A stretch of 64,000 nt of DNA, from positions 165,141 through 229,140 of the forward strand of contig NZ_LPWE01000014.1 in assembly GCF_001723355.1 (NCBI RefSeq), written 5' to 3'. The DNA comes from Methyloceanibacter stevinii (GTDB lineage Bacteria > Pseudomonadota > Alphaproteobacteria > Rhizobiales > Methyloligellaceae). Below are positions 35,213 to 45,317 of this stretch, piece by piece (position 1 is the first letter of the stretch; every line of letters begins with the position of its first letter). The position numbers and the translations under genes were made by a program. The notes under the pieces were generated by a model, which was not told where the DNA came from, made no database searches, and worked only from the letters and a program-made list of their open reading frames with translations.

Positions 35213-36255
35213 AGTTGAGGCGAAAACCATTCGAGATCGGCGGCCGTCAAATCCCGCCAGGCTCACGCCAGACCGTTGATCTTCCCGTCAGCGTTCTGTC
35301 CGATCACACACCTGTCACCATGTCGGTCCACGTGGTGCACGGACGAGAACCGGGACCGACCCTGTTTGTGAGCGCCGCGATCCACGGCGACGAAGTCATG
35401 GGCGTGGAGATCGTACGCCGGCTCTTGCGTATGCCGAGCCTCGACACGCTGAAGGGCACGCTGCTGGCGATCCCCATCGTCAACAGCTACGGCTTCCTCA
35501 ATCATTCACGCTACCTGCCGGACCGGCGGGACCTCAACCGCTCCTTCCCCGGCGACGCGGTCGGGTCCCTGGCCGCGCGTCTCGCCAACATGTTCATGAC
35601 CGAGATCGTCAAACGGTCCGATGTGGGCATCGACTTGCACTCGGCGGCGATCCACCGCACCAACCTGCCGCAGGTCCGCGTCTCTCCGCGCAAACCGGAG
35701 ACGATGACGCTTGCCGAGGTCTTCGGTGCGCCGATCGTGATGACATCCAAGATTCGCGATGGATCCCTGCGCCAAGCCGCCCGTGAGCATGACGTCGACA
35801 TTTTGCTCTACGAAGCCGGCGAAGGCTTGCGCTTCGATGAGGTCTCCGCGCGAACGGGCGTGATGGGCATCCTGCGGGTGATGCGTCATCTCGGGATGGT
35901 CAAGGCCAAGGGGATTGCCAAGCCGCAGGTCGCGCCGATGCGGTCCTCGTCCAGTTTTTGGCTCCGCGCTCCGGCCGGAGGGCTGTTGCGTACCGTCAAG
36001 ACGATCGGCGCTCACGTAGAGTGCGGCGACATCCTCGGACTGATTTCCAATCCGTTCGGCGAGGTCGAGACCGAGATCGTTGCCGGCGAGCCGGGCCTGT
36101 TGGTCGGCCGCACCAATCTGCCCGTGGTCAACGAAGGCGACGGGCTCTTTCACGTCGCCAGAATCCGCGCCGACGACGATCCAGCAGCAACGATCGACCT
36201 GCTGGCGGGCCAGCTCGAAGAAGACCCGCTGTTCGACGAAGACGAGATCATCTGA
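35209..36255 (+). CDS. Succinylglutamate desuccinylase/aspartoacylase family hydrolase
   Basis: The 348-residue protein belongs to the AstE/aspartoacylase branch of M14-like zinc enzymes. The zinc motif HGDE ([11 protein letters not shown]), the downstream GIDLHSA His and the catalytic Glu of LLYEAGEG are present. The second half (residues ~235-330) forms the biotinyl/lipoyl-like beta domain typical of this branch ([18 protein letters not shown]). TTG start at 35209 overlaps the rimK stop (TTGA), so the two are coupled. It may hydrolyse an N-acyl amino acid or a glutamyl product made by RimK; the link is inferred. Confidence 0.88.
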   Translation: MKLRRKPFEIGGRQIPPGSRQTVDLPVSVLSDHTPVTMSVHVVHGREPGPTLFVSAAIHGDEVMGVEIVRRLLRMPSLDTLKGTLLAIPIVNSYGFLNHSRYLPDRRDLNRSFPGDAVGSLAARLANMFMTEIVKRSDVGIDLHSAAIHRTNLPQVRVSPRKPETMTLAEVFGAPIVMTSKIRDGSLRQAAREHDVDILLYEAGEGLRFDEVSARTGVMGILRVMRHLGMVKAKGIAKPQVAPMRSSSSFWLRAPAGGLLRTVKTIGAHVECGDILGLISNPFGEVETEIVAGEPGLLVGRTNLPVVNEGDGLFHVARIRADDDPAATIDLLAGQLEEDPLFDEDEII

Positions 36256-36584
36256 TCGCGGCCTCCGACGCCCGTCGCCGGTTGCCGTCGCCAAAGACCG
36301 CAACAGGGCTGGATGCGGCATGACGCGAGAACACCCGTGTCAGCCCGCCCTTCCGGGCCTCCCCGAGCTGGACCCGGCGTTTCCGGCTCGCCCTCGCCAT
36401 CCGCAACTCGGTTCGACACGGTCTGGAAGTCAATCGCAACTCGGTTCGACACGGTCTGGAAGTCAATGAGCCTTTGGTCTAATTCTGAAAGGCTGAAGCT
36501 CAGCGATCGGGCTTCCAATAAAGCTGTGCCCATTTCGCAAGTGCGAAAAGAGAAGACCCCAGAGGAAACGGATTGAGATTGAGA
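36256..36584. other. Intergenic region before the CoA transferase, with tandem duplication
   Basis: About 330 bases separate the aspartoacylase-like and CoA-transferase genes. A small GCCCG-CCCTTC-CGGGC hairpin lies near 36344-36359 and a perfect 33-base duplication at 36402-36467. A 49-codon frame (ATG 36320) spans the duplication but lacks a ribosome binding site. No EcfG-type or RpoE-type promoter is seen. Confidence 0.5.
36402..36467 (+). repeat. Perfect 33-bp tandem duplication
   Basis: The unit beginning CGCAACTCGGTTCGACACGG occurs at 36402-36434 and again, identical, at 36435-36467, about 120 bases before the CoA-transferase start. Identity of both copies means it is recent or maintained. 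Confidence 0.92.
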
Positions 36585-38578
36585 ATGACAGACAAGACCA
36601 TAAAGGCTGACGAAGCCATCGCGCTGATCCGTGACAACGATGTCGTCACAACGACCGGTTTTGTTCAAAGCTGCATTCCGGAGGCGCTTCATGCAGCCCT
36701 CGAGGCCCGCTTTGTCGAAACCGGCGGCCCCCGTGATCTCACGCTGATCATGTGCGCCGGCGCCGGCGACAGTAAGGGTCTTGGAACCGGCCGCCTGCAC
36801 CATGAGGGTCTTCTGAAACGCGTGATCGCCGCCAATTTCGGCCGGATGCCCAAAGTCGCCGAGGCCGCCCAGCAGAACAAGATCTGCGGCTACAACCTGC
36901 CCCAAGGCGTGATCTCTCAGCTCTACCGGGCCTGCGCCGCGGGCCAGCCAGGCCTCTTCTCCAAGGTCGGCCTCCACACCTATGTCGATCCGAGGATCGA
37001 CGGCGGCAAGGTCAACGACGTGACGGAGGAAGACATCGTCAAGCTCGTCGAGGTCGAAGGTGAGGAGTGGCTCTTCTACAAGGCGACGAAGATCGACGTG
37101 GCCTTCATCCGCGCCACCAGCGCCGATCCGTCGGGCAACCTTAGCATGGAGAAGGAAGCCCTGACGCTCGACAGCCTGGCCCAGGCCATGGCCGCCTACA
37201 ACAATAGCGGCCTCGTCATCGCCCAGGTCGAGCGCATCGTCGAGCAGGGCTCTCTCAAGCCGAAGGACGTGAAGGTTCCCGGCATTCTGGTGGACTGCGT
37301 CGTGGTGGCCGACCCGCCCGAAATGCACCGCATGAATTATGGCGTGATCTACGATCCGGCGCTGTCCGGCGAAATCCGCGTGCCCGTGGAAGGCATGCCC
37401 AAGATGCCGCTCGATGCCCGCAAGGTCATCGCGCGCCGCGCCGCGTTCGAGCTGCCGCCAAATGGCGTCGTGAACCTCGGCGTCGGTGCGCCTGACGGCG
37501 TAGCTCGATCGCCAACGAAGAGAAGGTGACGCCCTATATCACCCTTACCACCGAAGCCGGCGCCGTCGGCGGCGTGCTGGCGGGTGGATCGAGTTTCGGA
37601 TCCTCGGCCAACGCCCACTCGATCATCGACCAGAACACCATGTTCGATTTCTACGATGGCGGCGGCCTCGATCTCACCTGCCTCGGCATGGCCGAATGCG
37701 ATGCGCAAGGCAACGTCAACACCAGCCGTTTCGGCGGACGCCTCAACGGGTGTGGCGGCTTCATCAATATCTCGCAGAACTCCCGCGCCGTCGTGTTCGC
37801 CGGGACATTCACCGCGGGCGGCCTGCAGGTCGAGATTGCCAACGGCACGCTCAAGATCATTCAGGAGGGCCGGGCCAAGAAGTTCGTCAAACAGGTCGAG
37901 CAAATTACGTTCAGCGGGCACTTCGCGCAGCAGCGCTCCCAGCCGGTGATCTACGTCACCGAGCGCTGCGTGTTCCAGCTCACCCCGGACGGCCTCGAGC
38001 TGATCGAAGTCGCGCCGGGCATCGATATCGATCAGGACATTCTCCCGCACATGGAGTTCGAGCCGATCTTCGTCAATCCGATCTGCATGGAACGGCGCAT
38101 CTTCTTCGAAGAGCCGATGGAACTCTTGTCCGACCTGATGAACCTGAAACTCTGGGAACGCGTCAGCTACGACGAGGACCGGAACATCCTGTTCCTGAAC
38201 CTCGAAGGCTGGAGCGTCCGCAAGAAGAGCGACATCGACGACCTTCAGAAGGTCCTATGCGATGCCTGCGAGAAGGCCGGCAAGCGGGTCAACGCTGTCG
38301 TCAATCACGACGGCAGCCGGATCGCGGAGGATCTCTACGACGACTATGCCGCGATGATCGCACACATGATGGAGCATCACTACGCTTCGACAACCCGGTA
38401 CACGACCAGCGCCTTCATGCGCCTCAAGATGCAGGAAGCGCTGAGCAAGCGCGGGCTTGCACCGCATGTCTTCGAGAAGGCGTCGGAAGCCCACGAGGCT
38501 CTCGGGCTCGAGGACAGCGCCAATTCCGGCAAGAAGCCGACAGTGAACCACCTGGCCGAAGCCCCGATGGGCAAGTAG
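36585..38578 (+). CDS. Fused acyl-CoA:acetate/3-ketoacid CoA-transferase (frameshifted)
   Basis: Restored length about 664 residues, matching the single-chain alpha-beta CoA transferases such as YdiF. The alpha half contains ALIRDNDVVTTTGFV and CAGAGDSKGLGTGRLHHEG; the beta half starts with NLGVGAPDG and has TLTTEAGAVGGVLAGG, where the catalytic Glu of this family lies in the TEAG motif. A base is lost near 37502: GAPDGV is followed by SIANEEKVTPYITL only after correction. It would move CoA between short acyl groups, for example acetoacetate/propionate and acetyl-CoA. ATG 36585 is chosen; a TTG four codons upstream is possible. Confidence 0.88.
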
Positions 38579-38657
38579 GACCGACGCCAACACGGGCTGC
38601 GCGTGCACGACCTGCGACCACCGCGCCGTTGGAACTGTCATCGCGCCGCATTATAGA

Positions 38658-39665
38658 ATGCGCAACGACAGTCGAATGGAACGCGGCGGCGCCGATATCA
38701 TGTTGCAAAAGTGGGGGCGGCTTTTCGGACTTGCCTGCATCGTCGTGACGGTGGTTGCGGCGATAGCTTTGACAGGGCTGCACCGGACCGCACAGTCGAG
38801 CGCAATGAACAAAGGGATCCAACCACCGGACGTAAGCGCGAAATCGGTATTCGTGCTGAATGCGGATACGGGCGAGGTCCTGTACGAGAAGAACCCCGAC
38901 GAAGTCTTCCGTATCCTCAGCCTCACCAAGCTGGTGACGGCCTACATCCTCGTGGACCGGATGGGCGACCGGCTCTCCGAGACGATCAAGATCAATTGGC
39001 CGCATCTGACGGGCGGCTCGTCCGCGAAGCTCAAGCGGCTCGATGTCTGGACGCTCCAGGACCTGCTCTACGGCATGGTCTTGGTCTCCGGCAACGATGC
39101 CTCGCTCGCCATCGCCGACGCGATCGGGCACGACCTGTTGGCCTCCGAGGGCAAGCGTGGCGACACCGCCAAGGCGACGGCGCGTTTCGTCGAAGAGATG
39201 GAAGCCGCCGCCAACGAACTCGGCGCGCACAACGCGAGCTTCGCCGATCCTTATGGACTGTCACCCAAGAACGCAGCGACGGCGCGCGACATGGGGCTGA
39301 TCGCGGCGAAGATCTTCGTCGACCCGCGCCTCCTGCCCGCATGGGCATGTACCGAGCGCACGCTGCATATCGATGGAAGGCAGCCCCGCACGGTCGAACT
39401 CAAGACGAGCCTCGAGATCCTCGGCGAAGGAACGGTGATCGGCGCCAAGACCGGATCGCACGTGTCCAAGAATATCTACAACCTGGTTACGGCGTGGCGG
39501 GCCCCCAATGGCCAAACCATCGTGGGCGTGGTGTTGGGCAGCAAGAGCCACCCCGCGCGCTATGACGAGATGCGCGCCATCGTCGATTCGGCGCCCCGCG
39601 ACTTTCCGGGACTGGGGGCGGCCGAGATCGCTACAAAGCGCGCGCCCACCGATACGTGCCATTAA
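38658..39665 (+). CDS. D-alanyl-D-alanine carboxypeptidase family protein
   Basis: The 335-residue protein has an N-terminal membrane anchor or signal (LACIVVTVVAAIALTGL) and the S11 serine peptidase motifs: SxxK as SLTK (residues ~83-86), SGN at VLVSGNDAS, and KTG in IGAKTGSHV. It would trim peptidoglycan stem peptides in the periplasm. Length is on the short side, lacking the C-terminal beta domain and amphipathic anchor of PBP5-type enzymes, so it is closer to PBP7/DacF-like short forms. Alternative ATG starts at 38676 and 38700. Confidence 0.88.
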   Translation: MRNDSRMERGGADIMLQKWGRLFGLACIVVTVVAAIALTGLHRTAQSSAMNKGIQPPDVSAKSVFVLNADTGEVLYEKNPDEVFRILSLTKLVTAYILVDRMGDRLSETIKINWPHLTGGSSAKLKRLDVWTLQDLLYGMVLVSGNDASLAIADAIGHDLLASEGKRGDTAKATARFVEEMEAAANELGAHNASFADPYGLSPKNAATARDMGLIAAKIFVDPRLLPAWACTERTLHIDGRQPRTVELKTSLEILGEGTVIGAKTGSHVSKNIYNLVTAWRAPNGQTIVGVVLGSKSHPARYDEMRAIVDSAPRDFPGLGAAEIATKRAPTDTCH

Positions 39666-39821
39666 CGGAAACGGCCTAGACCGCCTTCCGGCACAAACGG
39701 GCGAGCGCGGATGGGCAAGCGCATCCCTGGTCGTCTCAAAGCCGGATGATCGCAACGGTGGCGCGCTGGATCGGGCGTCGGGCCTGTGGCATAGTGCGCG
39801 TCTGCGTAGGGAGTAACGTTC

Positions 39822-40429
39822 ATGGCCGAGCATAAGCTACTCGGGATTCTTCTGGCGATCGGCCTTTGCCTTGTCGCGGGTGTCTTCTTCTTGATCGATA
39901 CCGAGGACACGACCACCAAAGACACGTTGGGCATGACGGTCGATGTTACGCCGCCAGCCGAGGAGGCAGGCTCGCGTCCGGAAGCAACCAGCCGACCATG
40001 GGCACACCATTGCCGCCTGGCTCTCCCCTGGCCGGCAAGGTTCTCGTGTCCAAGCAACCCGTGCAGGTGCTGTCCTCACCCAGCCCGTCCGCATCGCCGC
40101 TCTACAGCCTTCCCATGGGACGGCCGTTCCGCGCCGTGGCCAAACAGGGCAAGTATCTCCGCATTCAGGACGTGAACAGCGGCGCCGGCGGCTGGATCGA
40201 GCAGGCCGCTCTCGCACCCGCGCCCGCCCAGAAGCGAGCCGCGGAGCCAAGCCGGGCCGCCCCGTCCGATTCGGGGGCCAGCCCATCGCGGCGGACCACG
40301 ACGTCCAGTCCGCCGAGGCAGACAACCACGAGCTCGGCTGCAGCGCCCAAGAAGGAGCAGCCCCAGCGCCGTTCCGGAGGCGGCCTGTTCGGGGGCAACG
40401 GACCCCTCAAAGGCCTGTTCGGCAACTAG
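39822..40429 (+). CDS. Membrane-anchored SH3-like domain protein (frameshifted)
   Basis: Restored length about 202 residues. An N-terminal membrane segment (LLGILLAIGLCLVAGVFFLI) is followed by a bacterial SH3-type domain (GKVLVSKQPVQVLSSPSPSA, MGRPFRAVAKQGKYLRIQ, GGWIEQAAL) and a Ser/Thr/Arg/Pro-rich tail ending in GGGLFGGNGPLKGLFGN. A base is missing near 39987 (EAT then QPTMGTPLPPG). SH3 proteins of this form bind peptidoglycan or partner proteins; the role is unknown. It converges on opgH with only 7 bases between stops. Confidence 0.78.
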
Positions 40430-40436
40430 CGCATTC

Positions 40437-42313
40437 TTATCCTGGAACGGCCTCGCCCTTAGGCATGGGGGCACCCTTGCGCTCTCGCCGCTCGCTGGCG
40501 ACCCGAAACAGGCCTGCCCGTAAGGCCGCCATGCCCACACCCCGCCGCGCTGTGACATAGCCAGCGGAATGGCGGCGCTCAGTCCCAGCCAAACGGGCAG
40601 CAGCCACAGCCACACGGACATGGACACGCTGAACGCCGCGTAGGATGAGACGAGCCCCATGGCCGTCAGCCCCAGATTCCGCCGGGCGACGACAATGAAG
40701 GACGCGTCCGCGGCGAACCGCTGCTGGGCGCCCCAACCCGAGTCGCGCCCCAGCAGCACATCGAGCACGGCGCGGCTCTGCAGCAGCATCATCACCGGCG
40801 CCAGCAGGGACGACAGCAGCACTTCGAGAACGACGCTGCCTGTCAACGCAAGGCCTCCGCCTGCGGCCGTGCGCCTGTCGCTGTCCATCATGGCCGCGGC
40901 CCAGGCCAGCAGCTTCGGCATGAGGAGCACCGCTAGGGACACGCCCAGCAACGACAGCGCCTGCCGCGCATCGAACTGCGGCCAAGTCGGATACAACGCG
41001 AAATCGCGAGGGAAGTAATCGGTCGGAACGGCCTCCGCGATCCAGCTCAAGGCGAACCCGGTGGCGAGGAACAGGAGCCAGATGGGAGAAGCCAGATAGC
41101 TCATGATGCCGTTGACGAGATGAAACCGGCTCATCCAATGCAGCCCCGCCCCGCTGACGAGGCGCGCGTGCTGCAGATTGCCTTGGGCCCAGCGGCGGTC
41201 GCGCGCCGCGTGCTCGGCCAGGGTCGGGGGCGTCCCCTCGAAACTCCCCGCGATATCGGGCCGCATGGAGACGCCGTATCCGGCCCGGCGCATCAAGGCC
41301 GCCTCGACGAAATCATGACTGAGAATCGGCCCGCCGAACGGCGGCACGCCGCCCAAGGCAGGCAGACCGCACGCATCGGCAAACGCCCTCACCCGGATGA
41401 TCGCGTTGTGGCCCCAGTAGTTGCTGTCGTTCCCGAACCACAGCGCAAGGCCCGATGCGTGGAGCGGCCCGTAGACGGCCGCGGCGAATTGCTGGAGCCG
41501 CGCGAACAGCGTTTGGCCGCCCGTGAGATGAGGCAAGGTTTGAATGAGGCCCGTCCGGGGCTCCGCCTCCATGGCCTGCGCGAGCGTGACCACCGCGTCG
41601 GGGGTCATCGTGCTGTCCGCGTCGAGCACGATCATGAAATCGTAGCGTCCGCCCCAGCGCCGTACGAACTCACCGACGTTACCCGCCTTCTTGCCTTCGT
41701 TGTCCGGCCGCTTCCGGTAATACGCACCGATGCCATGACGGCCGAGCGCGCGAAGCCGTTGCGCGGCTGTCTCTTCCCGGCGCAGGGTCTCGGGGTCGTT
41801 CGTGTCGCTGAGGACGAAGACCTCGAAGTGCTTCGCGCATCCCTTTGCCGTGAGCCCCCGCGCCAGATCGCCCAGCGTTCCGAACACCATCTCCGGGTCT
41901 TCGTTGTAGACGGGCATCACGATCGCCGTGCGCGTCGTGAGGGGCGCCGGCCGGCCAGTGCGTTTCGCTCGAAGGCGGCGGCTGACCAGAACACAGAAGC
42001 CGAGGAGCGCGGTTGCCGCCGACAACGTGATCCACGAGAACGCCAAGGCGAACAGGATGACGAGAAGCACCTGCAGACTGGTGGCGTTGCTCTGTCCCAC
42101 GATGGCGTACATCTGCGTCGCCCCATAGACGGTGACAGCTCCCGCGGTCACGAACACGAAGAGGCGGGCGAACAAAACCTTCCAGGAGAACCACCTCCGA
42201 TGGCGCGGCCCCGGCCAGTGTTTGACGCATTGCCGCGGCATGGAGAGCCCGTGTTCCGGCGGTACGAGGGACGGCGCGCCGGTCGGCTCGGATATGGTGA
42301 CTGTCTCTCCCAT
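40437..42313 (-). CDS. opgH: Glucans biosynthesis glucosyltransferase H (frameshifted end)
   Basis: Restored length about 625 residues. This GT2 membrane enzyme polymerises the glucose backbone of periplasmic glucans from UDP-glucose. It has about six membrane helices, and the catalytic motifs PVYNEDPEMVFGTL, VLSDTNDPE, VLDADSTMTPD and RDRRWAQGNLQHARL (QxxRW-like). One base seems lost near 40545: the uncorrected frame goes through WAWRPYGQACF to 40076, while the corrected one gives VGMAALRAGLFRVASERRERK and ends at 40437. The gene follows opgG after 3 bases on the same strand. Confidence 0.9.
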
Positions 42314-42316
42314 GGC

Positions 42317-43858
42317 TCAGCCCGTCCACCGGTAAAGCCAGGTCTCGCTGACAACCGCCTCGTCATGCTTCAGCGCGAGCCGAAGCTCGCTCAGGTCGAC
42401 CCCGCTCGTGTCCAGCTCGAAGCTCGCCCGGTACCCGCCCGTGGCGCGGTTCGGGTAGCCGACGACGTTGGCCACCCCGCCGGCGCTGGCCCAGACGCTT
42501 GGCTCGATCTCGTCGGGAAAAAAGTCCGCGCCCTTGCGGCCTCCCGGCGTCTCCACATCCAACGGCGCTACGAAGTCCACGACAAAAAGCTGCCGGCTGC
42601 GATCGAGCGTCAGCCCACCGTTGGTTTCCTTCACGCGTGCCAGGCCGCTCTCGGTCATAGGCCGGCCCCAGCGCAAGGCATAGGCGTAGTGCAACGGCGC
42701 GCCAGGCTTGAGCACACGGGAGGGACGCCAGAAGGCGACGATGTTGTCGTTGAACTCCCTGTCGGATGGGATTTCGACGAGCTCCACCACGCCCTCGCCC
42801 CAGCCCTTGCGCGGCGCGACCCAGATGCTTGGCCGCAGCTCGTACTTCGCTTCGAGATCCTTGAAATCGGTGTAACGCACCGACCGCTGTTGCAGGCCGA
42901 AGCCCTTTACATCGTTGGCCGCGAACGCGCTCATCTGGAGCGTCTTGGGATTTGCGAGCGGCCGCACCACCCAATTGCCGCCCGCCTCGGCGACGGTCAG
43001 CGTGTCGGAATCGTGGACGGCATCGCGATAGTCCGGAAAGCGCGGCCTCTCCATGGACCCGAACAGATACATGCTGGTGAGCGGCGCAAGACCCAGATGG
43101 CCGATCTCCGCGCGGGCGAACAGCGTTGCGTCCACATCCATCAAGGTGGAGTGACCCGGCATGATATGGAAGGTGTAGGCACCGGCGACGCGTGGGCTAT
43201 CGAGCAAGGCATGCACCGTTGCTGTTCGCGCGCCAATAATTGGACGTTCGATCCAGAACGACCGAAAGATCGGAAACTCTTCCCCTTGCGGCTCTCCCGT
43301 ATCGATCGCCAGCCCACGGGCCGACACGCCATAGACCTGTCCTTCGCCGACGGACCGGAAATAGCTGCCGCCCTGAAAGACGGCGACTTCGTCGAGATAG
43401 CCGGGCGTGTTGATCGGATAGCGCAGGCGGATGCCGCTGAAGAGACGCGACCCGGGGTGATGGGGAAGTTCATTCTTCCCGAAGGCAAACAGGGACGGGT
43501 CGTAGCGCACCGGCACCTCGACACCGTTCTCGACGAGATGAACGTCGACCGGCGTATCGTAAATGAACCCGCTGTGCAGAAGCTCCAGCGCGAAGCCGCG
43601 CTTGTCGTCCGACCAGATCGCGCGTTCCGGCCGGAATTGAATATCACGGTACTGATCATATCCGAGCGCGCGGAAGGGATCTCCGACCCGTTCGGGACGC
43701 TGGTAGGGACGCGCAGCAAGAGCTTCGGCACGCTCAACGATCTCGTCACGATTGAAGGGGCGGCCGCTTTCGTCGGCCCAGGCCGGCGCGGCAACGCTCG
43801 GCGCGACCGCGCTCAACGCACTGCCTCCGCCAGCAACAAGAAACTCGCGACGGTTCAT
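42317..43858 (-). CDS. opgG: Periplasmic glucan biosynthesis protein OpgG/OpgD family
   Basis: The 513-residue protein begins with a Tat signal (MNRREFLVAGGGSALSA), a trait of OpgD-like members, and continues with the OpgG domain: FRALGYDQYRDIQFRPERAIW, ALELLHSGFIYDTPVDVHLV, LFSGIRLRYPINTPGYLDEVAVFQ, SFWIERP and ELRPSIWVAPRKGWGEGVVELVEIP. It acts in the periplasm on nascent beta-glucan. Next to opgH as in the canonical opgGH operon. A full-consensus EcfG promoter lies at 43895-43919. Confidence 0.93.
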   Translation of the reverse strand: MNRREFLVAGGGSALSAVAPSVAAPAWADESGRPFNRDEIVERAEALAARPYQRPERVGDPFRALGYDQYRDIQFRPERAIWSDDKRGFALELLHSGFIYDTPVDVHLVENGVEVPVRYDPSLFAFGKNELPHHPGSRLFSGIRLRYPINTPGYLDEVAVFQGGSYFRSVGEGQVYGVSARGLAIDTGEPQGEEFPIFRSFWIERPIIGARTATVHALLDSPRVAGAYTFHIMPGHSTLMDVDATLFARAEIGHLGLAPLTSMYLFGSMERPRFPDYRDAVHDSDTLTVAEAGGNWVVRPLANPKTLQMSAFAANDVKGFGLQQRSVRYTDFKDLEAKYELRPSIWVAPRKGWGEGVVELVEIPSDREFNDNIVAFWRPSRVLKPGAPLHYAYALRWGRPMTESGLARVKETNGGLTLDRSRQLFVVDFVAPLDVETPGGRKGADFFPDEIEPSVWASAGGVANVVGYPNRATGGYRASFELDTSGVDLSELRLALKHDEAVVSETWLYRWTG

Positions 43859-43894
43859 CCTGACCTCTCGGATGAAAATCCCAAACCTGAGACC

Positions 43895-43919
43895 AACGTA
43901 ATCTTGCGTGTCGTGTTCC
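43895..43919 (-). promoter_or_regulatory. Consensus EcfG promoter of opgG-opgH
   Basis: GGAAC (43919-43915, minus strand), 16 bases, CGTT (43898-43895), 36 bases before the opgG start. It is a full match to the general stress response consensus and places periplasmic glucan synthesis under stress control. Confidence 0.72.
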
Positions 43920-44095
43920 GACTTCAGAACCGGTTTGTGAATTGACGCGCAGGCAAAACGTCGCAGCGACGGCGAATGCCGTCTGCTTAAGCAGAGTCAG
44001 GAAAGGATTGCGCAAGGCGCGTGCGGATGGCGCGTATTTGCACAGAGATGCGTAGGTAGCTTTTTGGGGCAGCACAACGCCGCCATCGCTACGCG

Positions 44096-44356
44096 CTATA
44101 GAGAGCGGTGCTGACCGACGGGAACGCCGATGATGAGGTCGACGCTCGCGGACTCGACGCTGGGGACTTCGGGCACGGGAACGGTCGACAAGCGGTTGTC
44201 GAGTTGCGTGCCAATCCAGATCAGGGCAATCGCACCCGTCAGGCCGAACAGTTCGGCGAGCTGGTAGCGCCGGGCCACGGTCCGGAAACAGATCGGACGC
44301 CGCCGCCTCAGGAAGCGCTTGCGCCCGTAGAAGGGTGTCATCAGGTTGTGCATCAT
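44096..44356 (-). CDS. Small single-span membrane protein, uncharacterised
   Basis: An 86-residue frame begins MMHNLMTPFYGRKRFLRRRR, has a membrane helix (LFGLTGAIALIWIGTQL) and a C-terminal part ending VGQHRSL. Basic residues before the helix suggest the N-terminus is inside. It shares the strand with opgG, whose start is about 240 bases downstream. No family is recognised. Confidence 0.55.
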   Translation of the reverse strand: MMHNLMTPFYGRKRFLRRRRPICFRTVARRYQLAELFGLTGAIALIWIGTQLDNRLSTVPVPEVPSVESASVDLIIGVPVGQHRSL

Positions 44357-44510
44357 CGTATGCTGATCATTGGTGCCGTTGGGGCCTTGCGAGCGATGTT
44401 GCAGGTCTAACCGGGGCACCCCAAAAGAACGGTTCACGACGGCGCCGATTCTCCGATTTGCACGGGGAACCTGCGAACAAGGTGAGCAAACTATTGACGG
44501 TGGAAACGCG

Positions 44511-45317
44511 ATGCGCCTGCTCCTGGTCTCCGACCTGCACTATTCGCTGCCGCTGTTCGACTGGGTCGTCGGCGTCGCGGGCGATTTCGACGTCGTGGTC
44601 ATGGCCGGCGACCATCTCGATCTAGCCTCGCTGGTGGACGGTCGTGCGCAGGCCACCGTCGTTCGCAAATACTTCGACCGCATTCGGGCCAAGACGAAGC
44701 TTCTCGTCTGTTCGGGCAATCACGACCTCGATTCAAAGAACGAGGCGGGCGAATGGACGGCGCGCTGGCTGACGGGGCGCCGCAAGGACGGGGTTCTGTC
44801 GGATGGCGAGTCGACGCGTATCGGCAACATCCTGTTCACCGCCTGCCCCTGGTGGGATGGTCCCGTGTCGCAGGCCGAGATCGGACGGCAGTTGGAGAAG
44901 GCGGCGAAGGAGCGCCAGGGCCGTTGGATTTGGATCTATCATGCACCGCCGTCGAAATCGCCGATCGCCTGGAGCGGTCAACGTTATTTCGGAGACGATG
45001 CGCTGCTGCGCTGGATCGACGAATACCAGCCGGACATCGTCATGTGCGGCCACGTGCACGAAGCGCCTTATGTGGCGGAAGGGTCATGGGTGGATCGTGT
45101 GGGGGCGACCTGGGTCTTCAACACAGGCCATTATTTGGGAGCGCCGCCCGCTCACGTCATCATGGACACCGACGAGCAGGAAGCGATCTGGTTCTCTGCG
45201 GCGGGAACCCAGCATGTCCGTCTGACGGAAGACTTGGCTCGTCCGGTCCCGAAGCTGAGCGCCCTCCCCGATTGGCTCAAAGACGGGGATCCGATCCCCG
45301 CTCCGGACCAGGGCTGA
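44511..45317 (+). CDS. Calcineurin-like metallophosphoesterase
   Basis: The 268-residue protein shows all the metallophosphoesterase blocks in order: SDLHYS (residues 7-12), AGDHLDLA, CSGNHDLDSKNE and CGHVHEAPY, with an added WSGQRYFGDD stretch. It binds two metal ions and cleaves a phosphoester of unknown identity. ATG 44511 follows GACGGTGGAAACGCG. The 3' end overlaps the convergent cNMP-binding gene by 41 bases. Confidence 0.88.
   Translation: MRLLLVSDLHYSLPLFDWVVGVAGDFDVVVMAGDHLDLASLVDGRAQATVVRKYFDRIRAKTKLLVCSGNHDLDSKNEAGEWTARWLTGRRKDGVLSDGESTRIGNILFTACPWWDGPVSQAEIGRQLEKAAKERQGRWIWIYHAPPSKSPIAWSGQRYFGDDALLRWIDEYQPDIVMCGHVHEAPYVAEGSWVDRVGATWVFNTGHYLGAPPAHVIMDTDEQEAIWFSAAGTQHVRLTEDLARPVPKLSALPDWLKDGDPIPAPDQG

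Noticed and set aside
40076..40436. Extended C-terminus of OpgH running under the SH3-protein gene
   Set aside because: It arises from an indel near 40545; the alternative frame gives a family-like end at 40437 and is also Gly/Pro-free.
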